Notes: generated by a model from the sequence alone, not told the origin. Positions 9,085 through 18,140 are shown, counted from the stretch's first letter. The stretch: DNA of 64,000 nt from CAVQZC01 sp963718315 (GCA_963718315.1 CAVQZC010000013.1:62001-126000), one strand, 5' to 3'. A program made the numbers and translations.

Positions 9085-9221
9085 TGGATGGTCGATCGGC
9101 CGAGGCAGCGAACGTCCACGAGAGCATCGAACCGGATTCGATTCCTCGTGCGGTGTGACATCAGACACAAACTGGATTTGGCTTGACCAAGCCGATGGAG
9201 GCGGCGGAATCGAACCCGCGT
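9085..9221. repeat. left direct repeat: degenerate copy of tmRNA 3' end plus flank
   Basis: This 137-nt stretch matches 20202-20340 in the same orientation. Bases 9127-9164 and 20245-20282 are identical over 38 nt. The right end (9194-9221) copies the last 27 nt of the tmRNA gene including the CCA triplet (on the minus strand), but one G is missing so the T-stem is broken. Past 9221 similarity stops. It looks like the displaced half of an attachment site, or a relic of a duplication, at the left boundary of the catabolic island. The remaining 9016-9336 sequence holds nothing else I can name. Confidence 0.8.
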
Positions 9222-9336
9222 TGGGGTTCCTCCCGCCGCGGTTGCCCTCAGCCCGGTTGCGCCGGGCGGCGGCGCACGCGGCACCCACGAGTCGGGCTCC
9301 GCCGCCCAGACGGTTCAGTCCAGGTCCGCCCGACGG

Positions 9337-10221
9337 TCATCCGGCGGCGAGCCACTCCAAGATCGGGCCGTCATCGAGCGCGTGGCCGCGGTCGGGCACA
9401 GTGTGCAGTTCGGCGCCTGGAATCCGTGATGCCAGGTAGCGAGCATGCTCGATCGGCACGAGCCGGTCGAGCTCGCCGGCCCATACGGCCACCGGCGTCG
9501 CGATCTGCTCCAGCTCGAACCCCCACGGTGCAACGAAGGCGAGGTCGTCGTCGACCCACCCAGCGCCCGAGACCACCAGCGACTCCGCCAGGGCACGCTC
9601 GAGCAGCGCCCGCGCTTCCGGGGTGCCGTAGTAGGCCTCGCGGTCGGGTTCCGGTAGCTCCGCCCCCCACTCGTCCATGACAGCCGTGCCAACGGCCCGA
9701 GTCTGAGCGACGAACGAGTCGACGTACTCCTCCATCGCGCTGCGGCCTCGCAGGGCAATCTCGAACTCGACCACGCTGAGCTCGTTCAGACCCTCGTAGA
9801 AGTCGAGATCAGTAGCCGCGAACGGCCCCACGCCGACCACGCACGCGGCGCGGGTGACCCGGTCACCGAGCAGCCCTGCACAGGCCAGCGAGTGCGGCCC
9901 GCCGCCGGACACGCCATACACGCCGAACCGATCGATGCCAAGCGCATCGGCGACCGCCGCCGCATCGGCCGCCGCGGCGGCGACGGCCCGGCCGACTAGC
10001 CGATCCGAGCGGCCGTACCCGGCGCGGTCGAACATGATCAGGTCAACTCCGAGCTCCTCCAGCATCGGCACCGAGCCGGGGAGATCGAGCCGGCAGCCGG
10101 GAGTGCCGTGGTGGGCGACCACAGGTGTACCGCCCGCCACGCCCCAGCAGGCAACGGCCATCGTGCGCCCGTCGGCCGCTAGGATCTCGTTCTCGCTCCG
10201 AGGATCAGGCAACACGGTCAT
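9337..10221 (-). CDS. alpha/beta hydrolase
   Basis: 294 aa. Oxyanion region HHGTPGCRLDL at about 38-48, nucleophile Ser in GVYGVSGGGPHS at about 103-114, catalytic acid in WAGELDRLVP and His in VPDRGHALDDG near the C-terminus, so the triad is complete. The short lid suggests a proline-iminopeptidase-like or ester hydrolase. Its ATG overlaps the Rieske gene stop (ATGA), the end of a leftward operon SBP-IclR-amidohydrolase-Rieske-hydrolase. Likely role: hydrolysis of an amide or ester intermediate of the imported compound (inference from context). Confidence 0.85.
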   Translation of the reverse strand: MTVLPDPRSENEILAADGRTMAVACWGVAGGTPVVAHHGTPGCRLDLPGSVPMLEELGVDLIMFDRAGYGRSDRLVGRAVAAAAADAAAVADALGIDRFGVYGVSGGGPHSLACAGLLGDRVTRAACVVGVGPFAATDLDFYEGLNELSVVEFEIALRGRSAMEEYVDSFVAQTRAVGTAVMDEWGAELPEPDREAYYGTPEARALLERALAESLVVSGAGWVDDDLAFVAPWGFELEQIATPVAVWAGELDRLVPIEHARYLASRIPGAELHTVPDRGHALDDGPILEWLAAG

Positions 10222-10613
10222 GACCTCGCTCCTGCGCGCCCGGGCGAGTCCAGCGACACGATCAGGCCATCACCGTCACGACGGACGCCGTACCGGCGGA
10301 CGCGCATCTGACCGTCGACGGGACAGGCGCCGGTCGCGATCTCGAAGTCCCATTTGTGCCAGGGGCAGCGGATCAGTGCACCCTCCTCCCCCAGCTCCAG
10401 GGCGCCGTCCCCGGTCACCCGTATGTCGGTGACCACCTCACCCGCCGAGCAGAGTGGCGCCCCGCGGTGCGGGCAGCGGTTGGCCAGGGCGTGGAACTCG
10501 TCACCGACGCGCATCACGCCGATGTGATGGTGACGGATCTCGACCATCCGGATTTCACCCGGTGCAGGCAACTCGGTAGCGGCGATGCGCACCTCGCGCT
10601 CATTGGCGGTCAT
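10218..10613 (-). CDS. Rieske [2Fe-2S] ferredoxin-like protein
   Basis: 131 aa with one Rieske domain. The cluster ligands are in CPHRGAPL (about 47-54) and CPWHKWDF (about 83-90), Cys-X-His and Cys-X2-His. The length fits a stand-alone ferredoxin of a ring-hydroxylating system or a nitrite-reductase small-subunit-like protein, not a full oxygenase. No oxygenase alpha subunit or reductase is encoded in the island, so its electron partner must lie elsewhere. It is fused by 4-bp overlaps to genes on both sides. Confidence 0.9.
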   Translation of the reverse strand: MTANEREVRIAATELPAPGEIRMVEIRHHHIGVMRVGDEFHALANRCPHRGAPLCSAGEVVTDIRVTGDGALELGEEGALIRCPWHKWDFEIATGACPVDGQMRVRRYGVRRDGDGLIVSLDSPGRAGARS

Positions 10614-11698
10614 GCCGTGACCTGCGCGGAGAGACGGAACAGCTTCGCCGCGTTCTCGAACGCCACCGCGTCACGCACCTCTTCCGGTAGCAGCCCGAGA
10701 GTGTGCGTCGGTTCGTCGAAGTCCCAGTGTGGATAGTCGCTTGCGAACATCAGCGTGTGCTCTGGATGGAGGTTCTTGATTACGGGCCAGAGCGCGTCCT
10801 CGTCGATGGGGGTCTCAAGCGGCTGGCTGGTGAAGCGGACCGACTCCCAGACATATTCCGACGGCGGCCGGCGGCAGTACGGCACCTCGGTGCGACACGC
10901 CTTCCAGTCGACGTCGAGACGCCACAGGTAGCCAAGGAACGGCACCACGCCGCCCTCGATCATCACCAGCCTTGTGCCCGGGAACCGTTCGAACACACCT
11001 GATAGAAGCACCGACGTGAAGTGCCCATACATCCCTGAGCCGCACAGAACGTGGTACTCGGCGTAGGTATCCGGGTGCCCGGCGGAGGTCACCGGCGGAC
11101 TGATGCCGACCCCGTCGAAGTGGGTGTGGACGGCAACGGGCAGGCCGTTCTCGGCGGCCGCCTGCCAGATGGGGTCGTAGATTACGTTGCCGTATGGGAT
11201 CCGTGCTCCCCCGGGCAGAAATACTCCCACGAACCGATCGTCGGCAGCTCGCCGGCGAATTTCGGCGGCGGCGGCCTCAGGATGCTGAGCGGCGATGACG
11301 ATGAGCCCGCGCAGCCGCGCGTCCTCCTGCAGCCATTGCTCGAGCAGCCAGTCGTTGTATGCGGTGGCGAGTTTCGCGCCGAGGATCCCGTTGGGGATGA
11401 TCGAGAACGCCGCTGCTTCGTCAGCCGTCAGGATCCCGTACGTGACGTCGTAGGGATCGAGCAGTAACCGACGCACCGTCTCGAGATTCTGGCCGGGGAT
11501 CTGCCGGCCCTGGGCGACTCGGTCTGGGTCGTAGGCGTCCTTACGGAGCCAACCCGACGGGTGGTACCAGGGGTAGCTCGGCATGGCCAGTCCGTTCGTC
11601 CCGGAGTGCTCGACGAGTTCCCGTGTGGGGCCGTCGAGGTATGGCACCAGGTCGAGCAGGCTGTCGTAGCCCACGTGGACGTCGCAGTCGATCAGCAT
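10610..11698 (-). CDS. amidohydrolase of the ACMSD-like family
   Basis: 362 aa, amidohydrolase-2 TIM barrel. Metal-site markers are DCDVH at residues 4-8, VAVHTHFDG about residue 200, and FASDYPHWDFDEP near 320. These are typical of aminocarboxymuconate-semialdehyde decarboxylase, gamma-resorcylate decarboxylase and 2-pyrone-4,6-dicarboxylate lactonase relatives, which decarboxylate or hydrolyse aromatic-pathway intermediates. Next to a Rieske protein this hints at breakdown of an aromatic or heterocyclic acid, but the substrate is unknown. It sits 25 nt downstream of the IclR gene. Confidence 0.88.
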   Translation of the reverse strand: MLIDCDVHVGYDSLLDLVPYLDGPTRELVEHSGTNGLAMPSYPWYHPSGWLRKDAYDPDRVAQGRQIPGQNLETVRRLLLDPYDVTYGILTADEAAAFSIIPNGILGAKLATAYNDWLLEQWLQEDARLRGLIVIAAQHPEAAAAEIRRRAADDRFVGVFLPGGARIPYGNVIYDPIWQAAAENGLPVAVHTHFDGVGISPPVTSAGHPDTYAEYHVLCGSGMYGHFTSVLLSGVFERFPGTRLVMIEGGVVPFLGYLWRLDVDWKACRTEVPYCRRPPSEYVWESVRFTSQPLETPIDEDALWPVIKNLHPEHTLMFASDYPHWDFDEPTHTLGLLPEEVRDAVAFENAAKLFRLSAQVTA

Positions 11699-11723
11699 CG
11701 TGATTCCCCTCGTGGTTCGATGG

Positions 11724-12497
11724 TCATCGGTTCAGCTCCAGGGCGTCCTCGAGCTCGTCCGCGGCGGCCAGCACCAGCGGGGCCACCGCGGGTAGGCCGG
11801 CGGTGGTCAGGCGCACATCCGGACCGGTGACCGCGATGAACGCGGCCGGGCGCCCCTGTGAATCCCGGGCCGCGGCGGAGATGCCGTTGACGCCGATCTC
11901 GTAGTCCCCGACCGACACCGCGACGCCCGTGCGACGCACCTCGTCGAGCTCGATACGGACGTCGGCAGGATCGGTGAGGGTCAACGGCGTACGCGCAGCG
12001 ATCGGGTGGCGCAGGAACAGCTCGAGCTCGCTCTCGTCCATCGCAGCCAGGATCAGCTTGCCGACCGAGGTGCAGGTGAGCGGCAGGTGCACCCCGACCC
12101 AGCGCACCGAGAGCGTGTGGGAGCTGTCCACCTGATCGATGATCTCGTATCCGCCGCCGTCGACCACCGCCACGGCAACGGTCGAGTCGACCTGGCTGCC
12201 GAGGCGTTCGAGGATCGGCCGCGCACGGCGGGCGACCGCCCCCCAGCGCGTCGCGGCGGCCAGCCCGAACAGGCCGATGCCGACCTGGTAGCGGCCGGTC
12301 TCGTCGCGCTCCACGAGCCGGTGCTGCTCAAGCGTGGCCAGCAGACGCCACGCGGTGCTGCGGTTGATCTCCGCCCGGTCGGCCGCCTCCACGCCGGTTA
12401 GCGGCTGGGGGCTTCGCGCGATCACCTCGAGCAGGCGCGCGCCCCGGTCGAGCGACTGGATGGGAGCGACCGCGCTGGGCTGTGAGACGCCGGCCAC
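11724..12497 (-). CDS. IclR-family transcriptional regulator
   Basis: 257 aa from a GTG. An N-terminal winged helix (about 15-75; GVEAADRAEINRSTAWRLLATLE is its recognition region) is followed by the IclR effector domain (about 90-255; LTCTSVGKLILAAM, GVNGISAAARDSQGRP). It lies 4 nt downstream of the solute-binding protein gene and before the amidohydrolase, so it probably controls both arms of the island from the divergent region at 14146-14233, where two perfect palindromes occur. The effector is probably the transported compound or a product of it (inference). Confidence 0.93.
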   Translation of the reverse strand: MAGVSQPSAVAPIQSLDRGARLLEVIARSPQPLTGVEAADRAEINRSTAWRLLATLEQHRLVERDETGRYQVGIGLFGLAAATRWGAVARRARPILERLGSQVDSTVAVAVVDGGGYEIIDQVDSSHTLSVRWVGVHLPLTCTSVGKLILAAMDESELELFLRHPIAARTPLTLTDPADVRIELDEVRRTGVAVSVGDYEIGVNGISAAARDSQGRPAAFIAVTGPDVRLTTAGLPAVAPLVLAAADELEDALELNR

Positions 12498-12501
12498 GAC
12501 G

Positions 12502-14145
12502 CTAGGCGCTCTTGAAGGCCTGGAGGACCGGTAGCCCGTCGGGCCGGATCTTCATCGCCACCGATTTGTCGGCCGCCCATATCGTGGCCGGCCAGGCGAG
12601 CCATACCGAGTTTGCGTCCTCGTCCCAGATCTTCTGCATCTCGATGTAAAGCTCGGTGCGCTTTGCATCGTCCAGCTCCGCCGCAGCCTGATTCTGGAGC
12701 TCGTCGAATTGCTTGTTGCTCCAGCTCATCCAGTTGTAGCCGTTGGGGCCGATCTGGGCAGTGGTGAACCATTCCATCGACCAGAACGGGTCGGGAAACG
12801 ACGCGAAGTCCCCGCCGAACAGCTGCATCTTCTTCAGCGCTGCGGCACTGGGGGCGTAGTAGGACGCGGAGTCCTCGACGTCGATCGAGACTTTGATGCC
12901 GATGTCCGCCAGGTTGGCCTGCACCAGCTCGGCGATCGTCTTGAAGTAGCTGGGGCTGTTCGGGACGACCAGGGACAGATCCAGGCTCGACACGCCCGCG
13001 CTGTTCATCAGCGCCTTGGCGGCGGGGACGTCGCGATCGTATACCGGCGCGTCCTTCCAGTAGCCGATACTCATCGTCGGCGGAAGCACCGCGGTGGCGC
13101 GCGGGGAGACGCCGTCGTAGGCGACCTCGATGATCGCCGGTACGTCGATCGCGAGCCGGATCGCCTTGCGCACGTTGATGTTCGTGAGCGCCGGGTTCGT
13201 CACGTTCATGCCGATCCAGTCGTAACTCAACGACGTAAACTTGTCCACGGTGAGGGAGTTGTCGGCGCTCAGCCGCTTGTACTGCGACCCCTCGATCAGG
13301 GCGACGTTGAGATCGCCGCTCTGGAGACCTGCGTCGACGAAGGTCGGGTCGCCATTGGCGGTGATGGTGATCTTGTCGTACGAGGCCTGCACATGGGGCG
13401 TCGACGCGGCGCTCCACTTGGCGAACTTCGCCAGCACGACCGAGCGGTTGGGAGTGAACGACTGCACCATGTAGGGCCCCGAACCGATCGGGTGGCTCGC
13501 GAACTGCTTGCCGCGCTCAAGCGCCGCCTTCTTTGAGATGACCAGACCTGATAACGTCGGCAGCGTCGTGTGCATCAGTGGGGCGAAGACGTGGTTGAGC
13601 ACGATGGTTCCCTCGTACTTCCCCGCGATCTCCACCTCCTTCAGCTGCGGCGCCCAGTCGGCGACGTACGCGCTGTTCACCTTGGGCTTGGTCATCCCGG
13701 CGGTGCGCTCGAAGGAGAACTTGACGTCATCGGTGGTCAGCTCGCCGTAGCCGCCCTGGAACTCGATCCCCCGCTTGAGCGTGAAGTGGAAGCGCGTGCC
13801 GTCAGCTGACGGCTCGAAGGTCTCGGCCAACTGGTTGACGACGTCGTAGGTGCCCGGCTTGTATGTGACCAGTCCCTCGTACACGGCGCCGTCGACCATC
13901 AGATCGCTGTAGTACTGGGCGAACGCGGGATCGAAGCCGGTGGGCGTGTCCGCCCCGACGGTGATCGAACCCCCGGCCTTCCCTCCGGATGTGAGCGACG
14001 TGCCGCCTCCACAGGCGGCGAGCCAGCCGGAGGAGCCGGTGAGCATCGCCCCAAGCGCCGCGCCGCGGAGCACGAACTGGCGGCGGTCGATGCCTGCGGG
14101 CCGACCCTCGGATGCGGCTGGAACGTGAACTTCGCTGCCCTCCAT
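12502..14145 (-). CDS. family-5 solute-binding lipoprotein of a peptide/nickel-type ABC importer
   Basis: 547 aa from the ATG at 14145, with AGGGAG a few bases upstream; longer in-frame starts are less likely. The N-terminus has a twin-arginine stretch (IDRRQFVLRGAALGAM) followed by a lipobox-like LAAC, so it is a Tat- or Sec-exported lipoprotein. The mature part is SBP_bac_5 (FEPSADGTRFHFTLKRGIEF; FSFERT; PIGSGPYMVQSF; NVRKAIRLAID). It should deliver substrate to the permeases encoded divergently at 16.3-20.2 kb. It is the first gene of the leftward operon. Confidence 0.92.
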   Translation of the reverse strand: MEGSEVHVPAASEGRPAGIDRRQFVLRGAALGAMLTGSSGWLAACGGGTSLTSGGKAGGSITVGADTPTGFDPAFAQYYSDLMVDGAVYEGLVTYKPGTYDVVNQLAETFEPSADGTRFHFTLKRGIEFQGGYGELTTDDVKFSFERTAGMTKPKVNSAYVADWAPQLKEVEIAGKYEGTIVLNHVFAPLMHTTLPTLSGLVISKKAALERGKQFASHPIGSGPYMVQSFTPNRSVVLAKFAKWSAASTPHVQASYDKITITANGDPTFVDAGLQSGDLNVALIEGSQYKRLSADNSLTVDKFTSLSYDWIGMNVTNPALTNINVRKAIRLAIDVPAIIEVAYDGVSPRATAVLPPTMSIGYWKDAPVYDRDVPAAKALMNSAGVSSLDLSLVVPNSPSYFKTIAELVQANLADIGIKVSIDVEDSASYYAPSAAALKKMQLFGGDFASFPDPFWSMEWFTTAQIGPNGYNWMSWSNKQFDELQNQAAAELDDAKRTELYIEMQKIWDEDANSVWLAWPATIWAADKSVAMKIRPDGLPVLQAFKSA

Positions 14146-14168
14146 CACACTCTCCCTGGTTCGCATCG

Positions 14169-14184
14169 TGCAAACGAGTTTGCA
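14169..14184. promoter_or_regulatory. perfect palindrome, candidate IclR operator
   Basis: TGCAAAC-GA-GTTTGCA is a perfect 7+2+7 inverted repeat in the 88-nt gap between the divergent SBP and M24 genes. IclR-family repressors bind palindromes of about this size, and this is the only shared control region of the island. Function is inferred from position and symmetry. Confidence 0.55.
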
Positions 14185-14196
14185 GTATGTCATACT
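14184..14196. promoter_or_regulatory. second palindrome adjacent to the first
   Basis: AGTATG-T-CATACT is a perfect 6+1+6 inverted repeat that shares its first base with the end of the previous palindrome. It could be half of a composite operator, or contain -10-like elements for both directions (TATGTC / CATACT). No clear -35 boxes could be assigned. Confidence 0.4.
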
Positions 14197-14233
14197 CCAC
14201 GCGGCCTTGAATTGCCAGAGATCGGAGCGGCGC

Positions 14234-15436
14234 GTGTACTTCCCCAAGGATGAGTACGAGGCCCGATGGGCCGCGGTCTATGCCGAGCTACGCCACCGGG
14301 GGTACGACACAGCCGTCGTCTGGCAGCGCACCGGCGGCGGGTACGACCGGGCTGGGAACGTGTGGTACTTGGCCAACTACGCCTCGCACAACATCGGCCA
14401 GGAGCAGTCCGGCTTCGGGGTTGGACAGGCGTTCGCCGCACTTCTGCTGCACGCCGGGAACCCGCCGGAGCTACACGTGCTGCGCGCCGACTACTCGGAG
14501 TTCGAGTCGATCGAGCGACGACACCTGGCGGTCGAGCAGATCGTCTCCCACCCCGAGAACCTGGCTGCGGGGTTGGCGGTCTATCTCACCGAGCTGGGCA
14601 TCGAGGGACCGGTCGCCTATGTTGGCGACGACTTCCTGCCGGCCGAGATGTATCGGCCGCTGATCGCCGGCTCGCCGGCGATTGAATGGGTGCCCGAAGA
14701 GGATCTCCTCTACCGCATCCAGAGCCACGCCAGCTCTCGCGAGCAGGAGCTCTACCGCGAGATCGGCGACGTCTCGTCGCGTGCGCTGACTGCATTCATG
14801 AACGGGCTCGTCCGCGGTGACCGGCAATGTGACGCGGCCGCGGAGGCCGGCAAGATCATCATCGCCGCCGGTGGTGGGATCCAGCGGATCGGATGCCACA
14901 CCGGCCCGCGAGGTGACCACGCCGCCTGGGACTACCCGCTGTACGGCTACTCGCGGGACGCCGCGGCGCCTGGTGAGTTCGTACGCGCCTGGGTGGTCGG
15001 GCCTGTGCTCGAGGGCTATTGGATCGATCCAGGCCGCACGTCGGTGTGCGGCCTCGACCCGGCGCCCGCCCAAAGGGCGCTGATCGAGGAGGCGATCACG
15101 ACCGTCAACCGAATCACCGAAGAGGTGCGGCCCGGGCGAACGCCGCGCGAGGTGGGGGCCATCATCGACACCACCACCGACCGCACCGACCTGGGGATCT
15201 ACGGCCACGGCCTGTCAACGTTCTGGCTCAGCCCGCTGATCCCCGCCAAGCCGTTCGAGCCCGAGCCAGCCGACACGCTATTCGACTCCGACGAGCCGTT
15301 CCGCGAAGGCCAGATCTTCACGTCCGAGACGTTCATCAGCGAGCCCGGCGTCGGCACCGCCGGGTTCGAGGACGTCTTCATCGTCCGCGAGGGCGGCAAC
15401 GAGCTCTTGACGACCACGCCGCAGCTGTTCTGGTAA
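14234..15436 (+). CDS. M24-fold metallopeptidase-like enzyme with one ligand altered
   Basis: 400 aa from a GTG at 14234 preceded by CGGAG. An N-terminal creatinase-like domain (about 1-165) precedes a pita-bread M24 domain. Three of the metal-ligand positions are recognisable after the first: Asp in GYWIDPGRTS, His in IYGHGLSTF and Glu in FTSETFIS and GFEDVFIV. The first Asp, expected 11 residues before WID, is Val. Loss of that ligand suggests a non-peptidase member, as in creatinase-like or DMSP-lyase-like branches, or a single-metal enzyme. It is the first gene of the rightward arm and ends 14 nt before the next hydrolase gene. Confidence 0.8.
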   Translation: MYFPKDEYEARWAAVYAELRHRGYDTAVVWQRTGGGYDRAGNVWYLANYASHNIGQEQSGFGVGQAFAALLLHAGNPPELHVLRADYSEFESIERRHLAVEQIVSHPENLAAGLAVYLTELGIEGPVAYVGDDFLPAEMYRPLIAGSPAIEWVPEEDLLYRIQSHASSREQELYREIGDVSSRALTAFMNGLVRGDRQCDAAAEAGKIIIAAGGGIQRIGCHTGPRGDHAAWDYPLYGYSRDAAAPGEFVRAWVVGPVLEGYWIDPGRTSVCGLDPAPAQRALIEEAITTVNRITEEVRPGRTPREVGAIIDTTTDRTDLGIYGHGLSTFWLSPLIPAKPFEPEPADTLFDSDEPFREGQIFTSETFISEPGVGTAGFEDVFIVREGGNELLTTTPQLFW

Positions 15437-15450
15437 CCGAGGAGACCACG

Positions 15451-16269
15451 ATGCCATTCGTCACCACCGAAGACACCACGACGTACTACGCCCAGTCCGG
15501 CGAGGGGCCGGACATCGTCTGGATCTGCGGCGGGGGCGGCGTCCCTGAGCGCACCTGGATCCAATACCAGCTGCCGTCGTTCCCCGACTTCCGCAGCACC
15601 GTCTACCACAACCGCGGCGTCGGCCAGACCGAGTGCACTCAGCCACTGCCGTGGACGATGGCGGACTTCGCCCGCGACGCTGCGAGCCTGATCGAGCAGG
15701 TGTGCGAGCCGCCCGTGATCGTGGTCGGCAAGTCGATGGGAGCGCTGACCGCAACCCAGCTCGTGCTGGACAGGCCCGACCTCGTGCGGCTCGCGATCCC
15801 GATGGGCACGCTCGGCAAGAGCACCGGCTGGGTGCACGACTACATGCGCGCCGAGATCGACTACCGCAAGCAGGGCGGATCGCTGACCGGGTTGATGGGC
15901 GTGTGTCACTACGCCGCGATGCTGCATCCTGCCGACGAGCTGGGCGACGAGGAGACCTGGGAGGTGCTGAAGGAGTCGTACTCGAATTTCGAAGGTGACA
16001 ACGAGAAGTCCCTGATCGGCCAGTGGGACGCGTGCGACACGTTCGACGTCGTCGACCGGCTTCCGGGCTGCTCGGTGCCGCTGCACGTGGTCGGTTTCGC
16101 CGAGGACGTGCAGGCGCCGCCGCAGTACGGCCAGCGCGTCGCCGACCTTGCGCCGACCGGGCAGTTCCACCTGCTTGAGGGGCACGGCCACTGCTCGCTG
16201 TGGTCGCCGATGCGCGCGGCCGAGGCCAACACAGTCATCCGCGAGATCATCGACGCGCAACCGGTCTGA
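15451..16269 (+). CDS. alpha/beta hydrolase
   Basis: 272 aa from an ATG at 15451 with GAGGAG eight bases upstream. Fold markers: DIVWICGGGGVPERTW (oxyanion loop), VVVGKSMGALTA with nucleophile Ser at about residue 95, VVGFAEDVQAPP (acid region) and LEGHGHCSLW with the catalytic His near the C-terminus. The serine elbow reads G-K-S-M-G. It is co-transcribed with the M24 enzyme and the permeases (4-nt gap to the latter). It is not a close copy of the hydrolase at 9337-10221, so it probably acts on a different step. Confidence 0.85.
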   Translation: MPFVTTEDTTTYYAQSGEGPDIVWICGGGGVPERTWIQYQLPSFPDFRSTVYHNRGVGQTECTQPLPWTMADFARDAASLIEQVCEPPVIVVGKSMGALTATQLVLDRPDLVRLAIPMGTLGKSTGWVHDYMRAEIDYRKQGGSLTGLMGVCHYAAMLHPADELGDEETWEVLKESYSNFEGDNEKSLIGQWDACDTFDVVDRLPGCSVPLHVVGFAEDVQAPPQYGQRVADLAPTGQFHLLEGHGHCSLWSPMRAAEANTVIREIIDAQPV

Positions 16270-16272
16270 GCG

Positions 16273-17229
16273 GTGGGCCGCTACCTGCTCAAGCGGCTGG
16301 TCGTCGCATTCCTGACCATCCTTGTCGTGATGACGGCGCTGGCTCTGCTGACTGCGGTGACGCCCGGCGAGCCGGCGCGGGCGATGCTCGGCCCGCGCGC
16401 CACCCCCCAGCTGATCGCGCAAGTGCGGGTCGCGATGAACCTCAACTACTCGGTGCCCGAACAGGTTTGGCTGTTCATGCGCAATGCAGCCCAGGGCAAC
16501 CTCGGCACGGACTACATCAACGGCATCCCGGTCTGGGATCTCGTCCGCGACGCGCTGATCAGCACCGTCGTGCTGGCCGTGGTCAGTCTCGCACTCGCCA
16601 TTGCGCTGGGCGTGCCGCTGGGCGTACTCGCAGCTGCCCGGCCGGGCAGCGTGCTCGACCGCGTACTCGGGTTCTTCTCGGTTTCACTGGTCTCGGTACC
16701 GCCTTTCGTGGTCGCTCTGCTCCTGGTGCTGCTTTTCTCCGTGCGGCTGGGCTGGCTGCCGGCGGCCGGCGACGGCAGCGGCAGCCATCCCGTCGGGTAC
16801 CTCGAGCACCTGCTGATGCCGGCCATCGCCCTGGCTGCAGGGTGGGTCGGCTACCTGGCCCGGCTGGTCCGGGCCAGCATGCTCGAAGAACTCGCCTCGC
16901 CCTACGTACGCACGGCCCGCGCCTTCGGCCTGCGCGACCGGCTGATCCTGTACCGCTACGCCCTGCGCAACGCCCTGATCCCAGTGGTTGCCGTGCTCGG
17001 CATCGGTCTGGGCACACTGTTCGGCGGAGCTGTGATCGTCGAGTTCATCTTCAACCGGCCGGGACTCGGCCAGCTCATGCTCGAAGCCATCGATCAGCGC
17101 GACTACATCGTGGTGCGCGGGGCGGCGCTGGTCATAGCACTGCTCTTCATCATCGCGAACCTGCTGGCGGACCTCGCCTACCGATTCCTCGATCCCCGCA
17201 TCGACCTCACCGGATCCGGATCGAAGTGA
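16273..17229 (+). CDS. ABC transporter permease, DppB/OppB type
   Basis: 318 aa from a GTG. It starts with the hallmark MxRYLLKRL-like basic helix, then has about six transmembrane helices and the EAA-type cytoplasmic loop (LVRASMLEELASPYVRTARA; FGLRDRLILYRYALRNALIP), which docks on the ATPase. It is the first permease of a peptide/opine/nickel-type importer. The next gene begins at a GTG overlapping its stop, indicating translational coupling. Confidence 0.92.
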   Translation: MGRYLLKRLVVAFLTILVVMTALALLTAVTPGEPARAMLGPRATPQLIAQVRVAMNLNYSVPEQVWLFMRNAAQGNLGTDYINGIPVWDLVRDALISTVVLAVVSLALAIALGVPLGVLAAARPGSVLDRVLGFFSVSLVSVPPFVVALLLVLLFSVRLGWLPAAGDGSGSHPVGYLEHLLMPAIALAAGWVGYLARLVRASMLEELASPYVRTARAFGLRDRLILYRYALRNALIPVVAVLGIGLGTLFGGAVIVEFIFNRPGLGQLMLEAIDQRDYIVVRGAALVIALLFIIANLLADLAYRFLDPRIDLTGSGSK

Positions 17230-18140
17230 GCGTCGCAATCACCGACGCCCCGGCTCCGGTCGTCCCAGCACAGCGGGGACGGCGCGTGCGAGAGGTCGCG
17301 CACCGGCCGGCTGGCATGTTCGGGATCGTGGTCGTCGCACTGGTCATCCTCGCCGTGCTCTTCGCTCCCCTCATCTCGCCCTACTCGCCCAACGCGCAGG
17401 ACATCGCGCACCGGTTCGCAGGCCCCTCGAGCAATCACCTGCTGGGTACCGATGACCTCGGGCGAGACCTGTTCTCGCGGCTCGTGTTCGGCTGCCGGGT
17501 GGCGTTCTCGATCGCGCTACCGGCAGTCGGGATCGCGCTCGTACTGGGCCTCGTGCTGGGCCTGATCGCCGGATGGTTCGGCCGAACGGTCGACTCAGCT
17601 CTGATCATCGCCACTGATGCGCTGCTCGCCTTTCCCGCGATCGTACTGGCGCTGGCGGTCATTGCACTCTACGGACCGTCCACTCGCAACACGATCCTCC
17701 TGGTCGGCCTCGCCTTCGTCCCCAACTACTTCCGGGTCACCCGCGCCCTGGTGCTGGCAGCCCGCAGCGACGTGTACGTCGATGCCGAGCGCGCGCTGGG
17801 CGCGCGGACGTCGCGGATCCTCAGCGTGCACGTGCTGCCCAACGTGCTGCCGCCGCTGTTCATCCTCGTGGCCATGGACATCCCAGGGGCGATCGCTGTC
17901 GCCGCCGGCCTCTCCTTCCTCGGCCTCGGCGTGCAGCCGCCGACCGCCGACTGGGGAGTCATGCTCAACGAGGGCTTCGCGAATGTGTACGACTCAGCCT
18001 GGCCGCTTATCGCTCCATGCGTCGCGCTCGTCGTCGTCACGGTCGGCTTCACGTTTCTCGGCGAGACGCTGCGCGACGTGTTCGACCCGCGCGTGTCGCG
18101 AACCCAGTTTCCGCTGGGCGGGCGCAGGAGGAAGCGATGA
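17226..18140 (+). CDS. ABC transporter permease, DppC/OppC type
   Basis: 304 aa from the GTG at 17226, which overlaps the previous stop. The N-terminal cytoplasmic stretch is followed by one helix, the periplasmic segment APLISPYSPNAQDIAHRF, the typical LLGTDDLGRDLFSRL signature, and five more helices with the EAA loop (VTRALVLAARSDVYVDAERAL). It partners the upstream permease. Its stop overlaps the ATG of the ATPase gene. Confidence 0.93.
   Translation: MSVAITDAPAPVVPAQRGRRVREVAHRPAGMFGIVVVALVILAVLFAPLISPYSPNAQDIAHRFAGPSSNHLLGTDDLGRDLFSRLVFGCRVAFSIALPAVGIALVLGLVLGLIAGWFGRTVDSALIIATDALLAFPAIVLALAVIALYGPSTRNTILLVGLAFVPNYFRVTRALVLAARSDVYVDAERALGARTSRILSVHVLPNVLPPLFILVAMDIPGAIAVAAGLSFLGLGVQPPTADWGVMLNEGFANVYDSAWPLIAPCVALVVVTVGFTFLGETLRDVFDPRVSRTQFPLGGRRRKR

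Noticed and set aside
9190..9290. possible tRNA at the left repeat
   Set aside because: Only the T-loop and CCA region match; the T-stem has a deletion and no anticodon or D arm can be folded. It is a broken copy of the tmRNA end.
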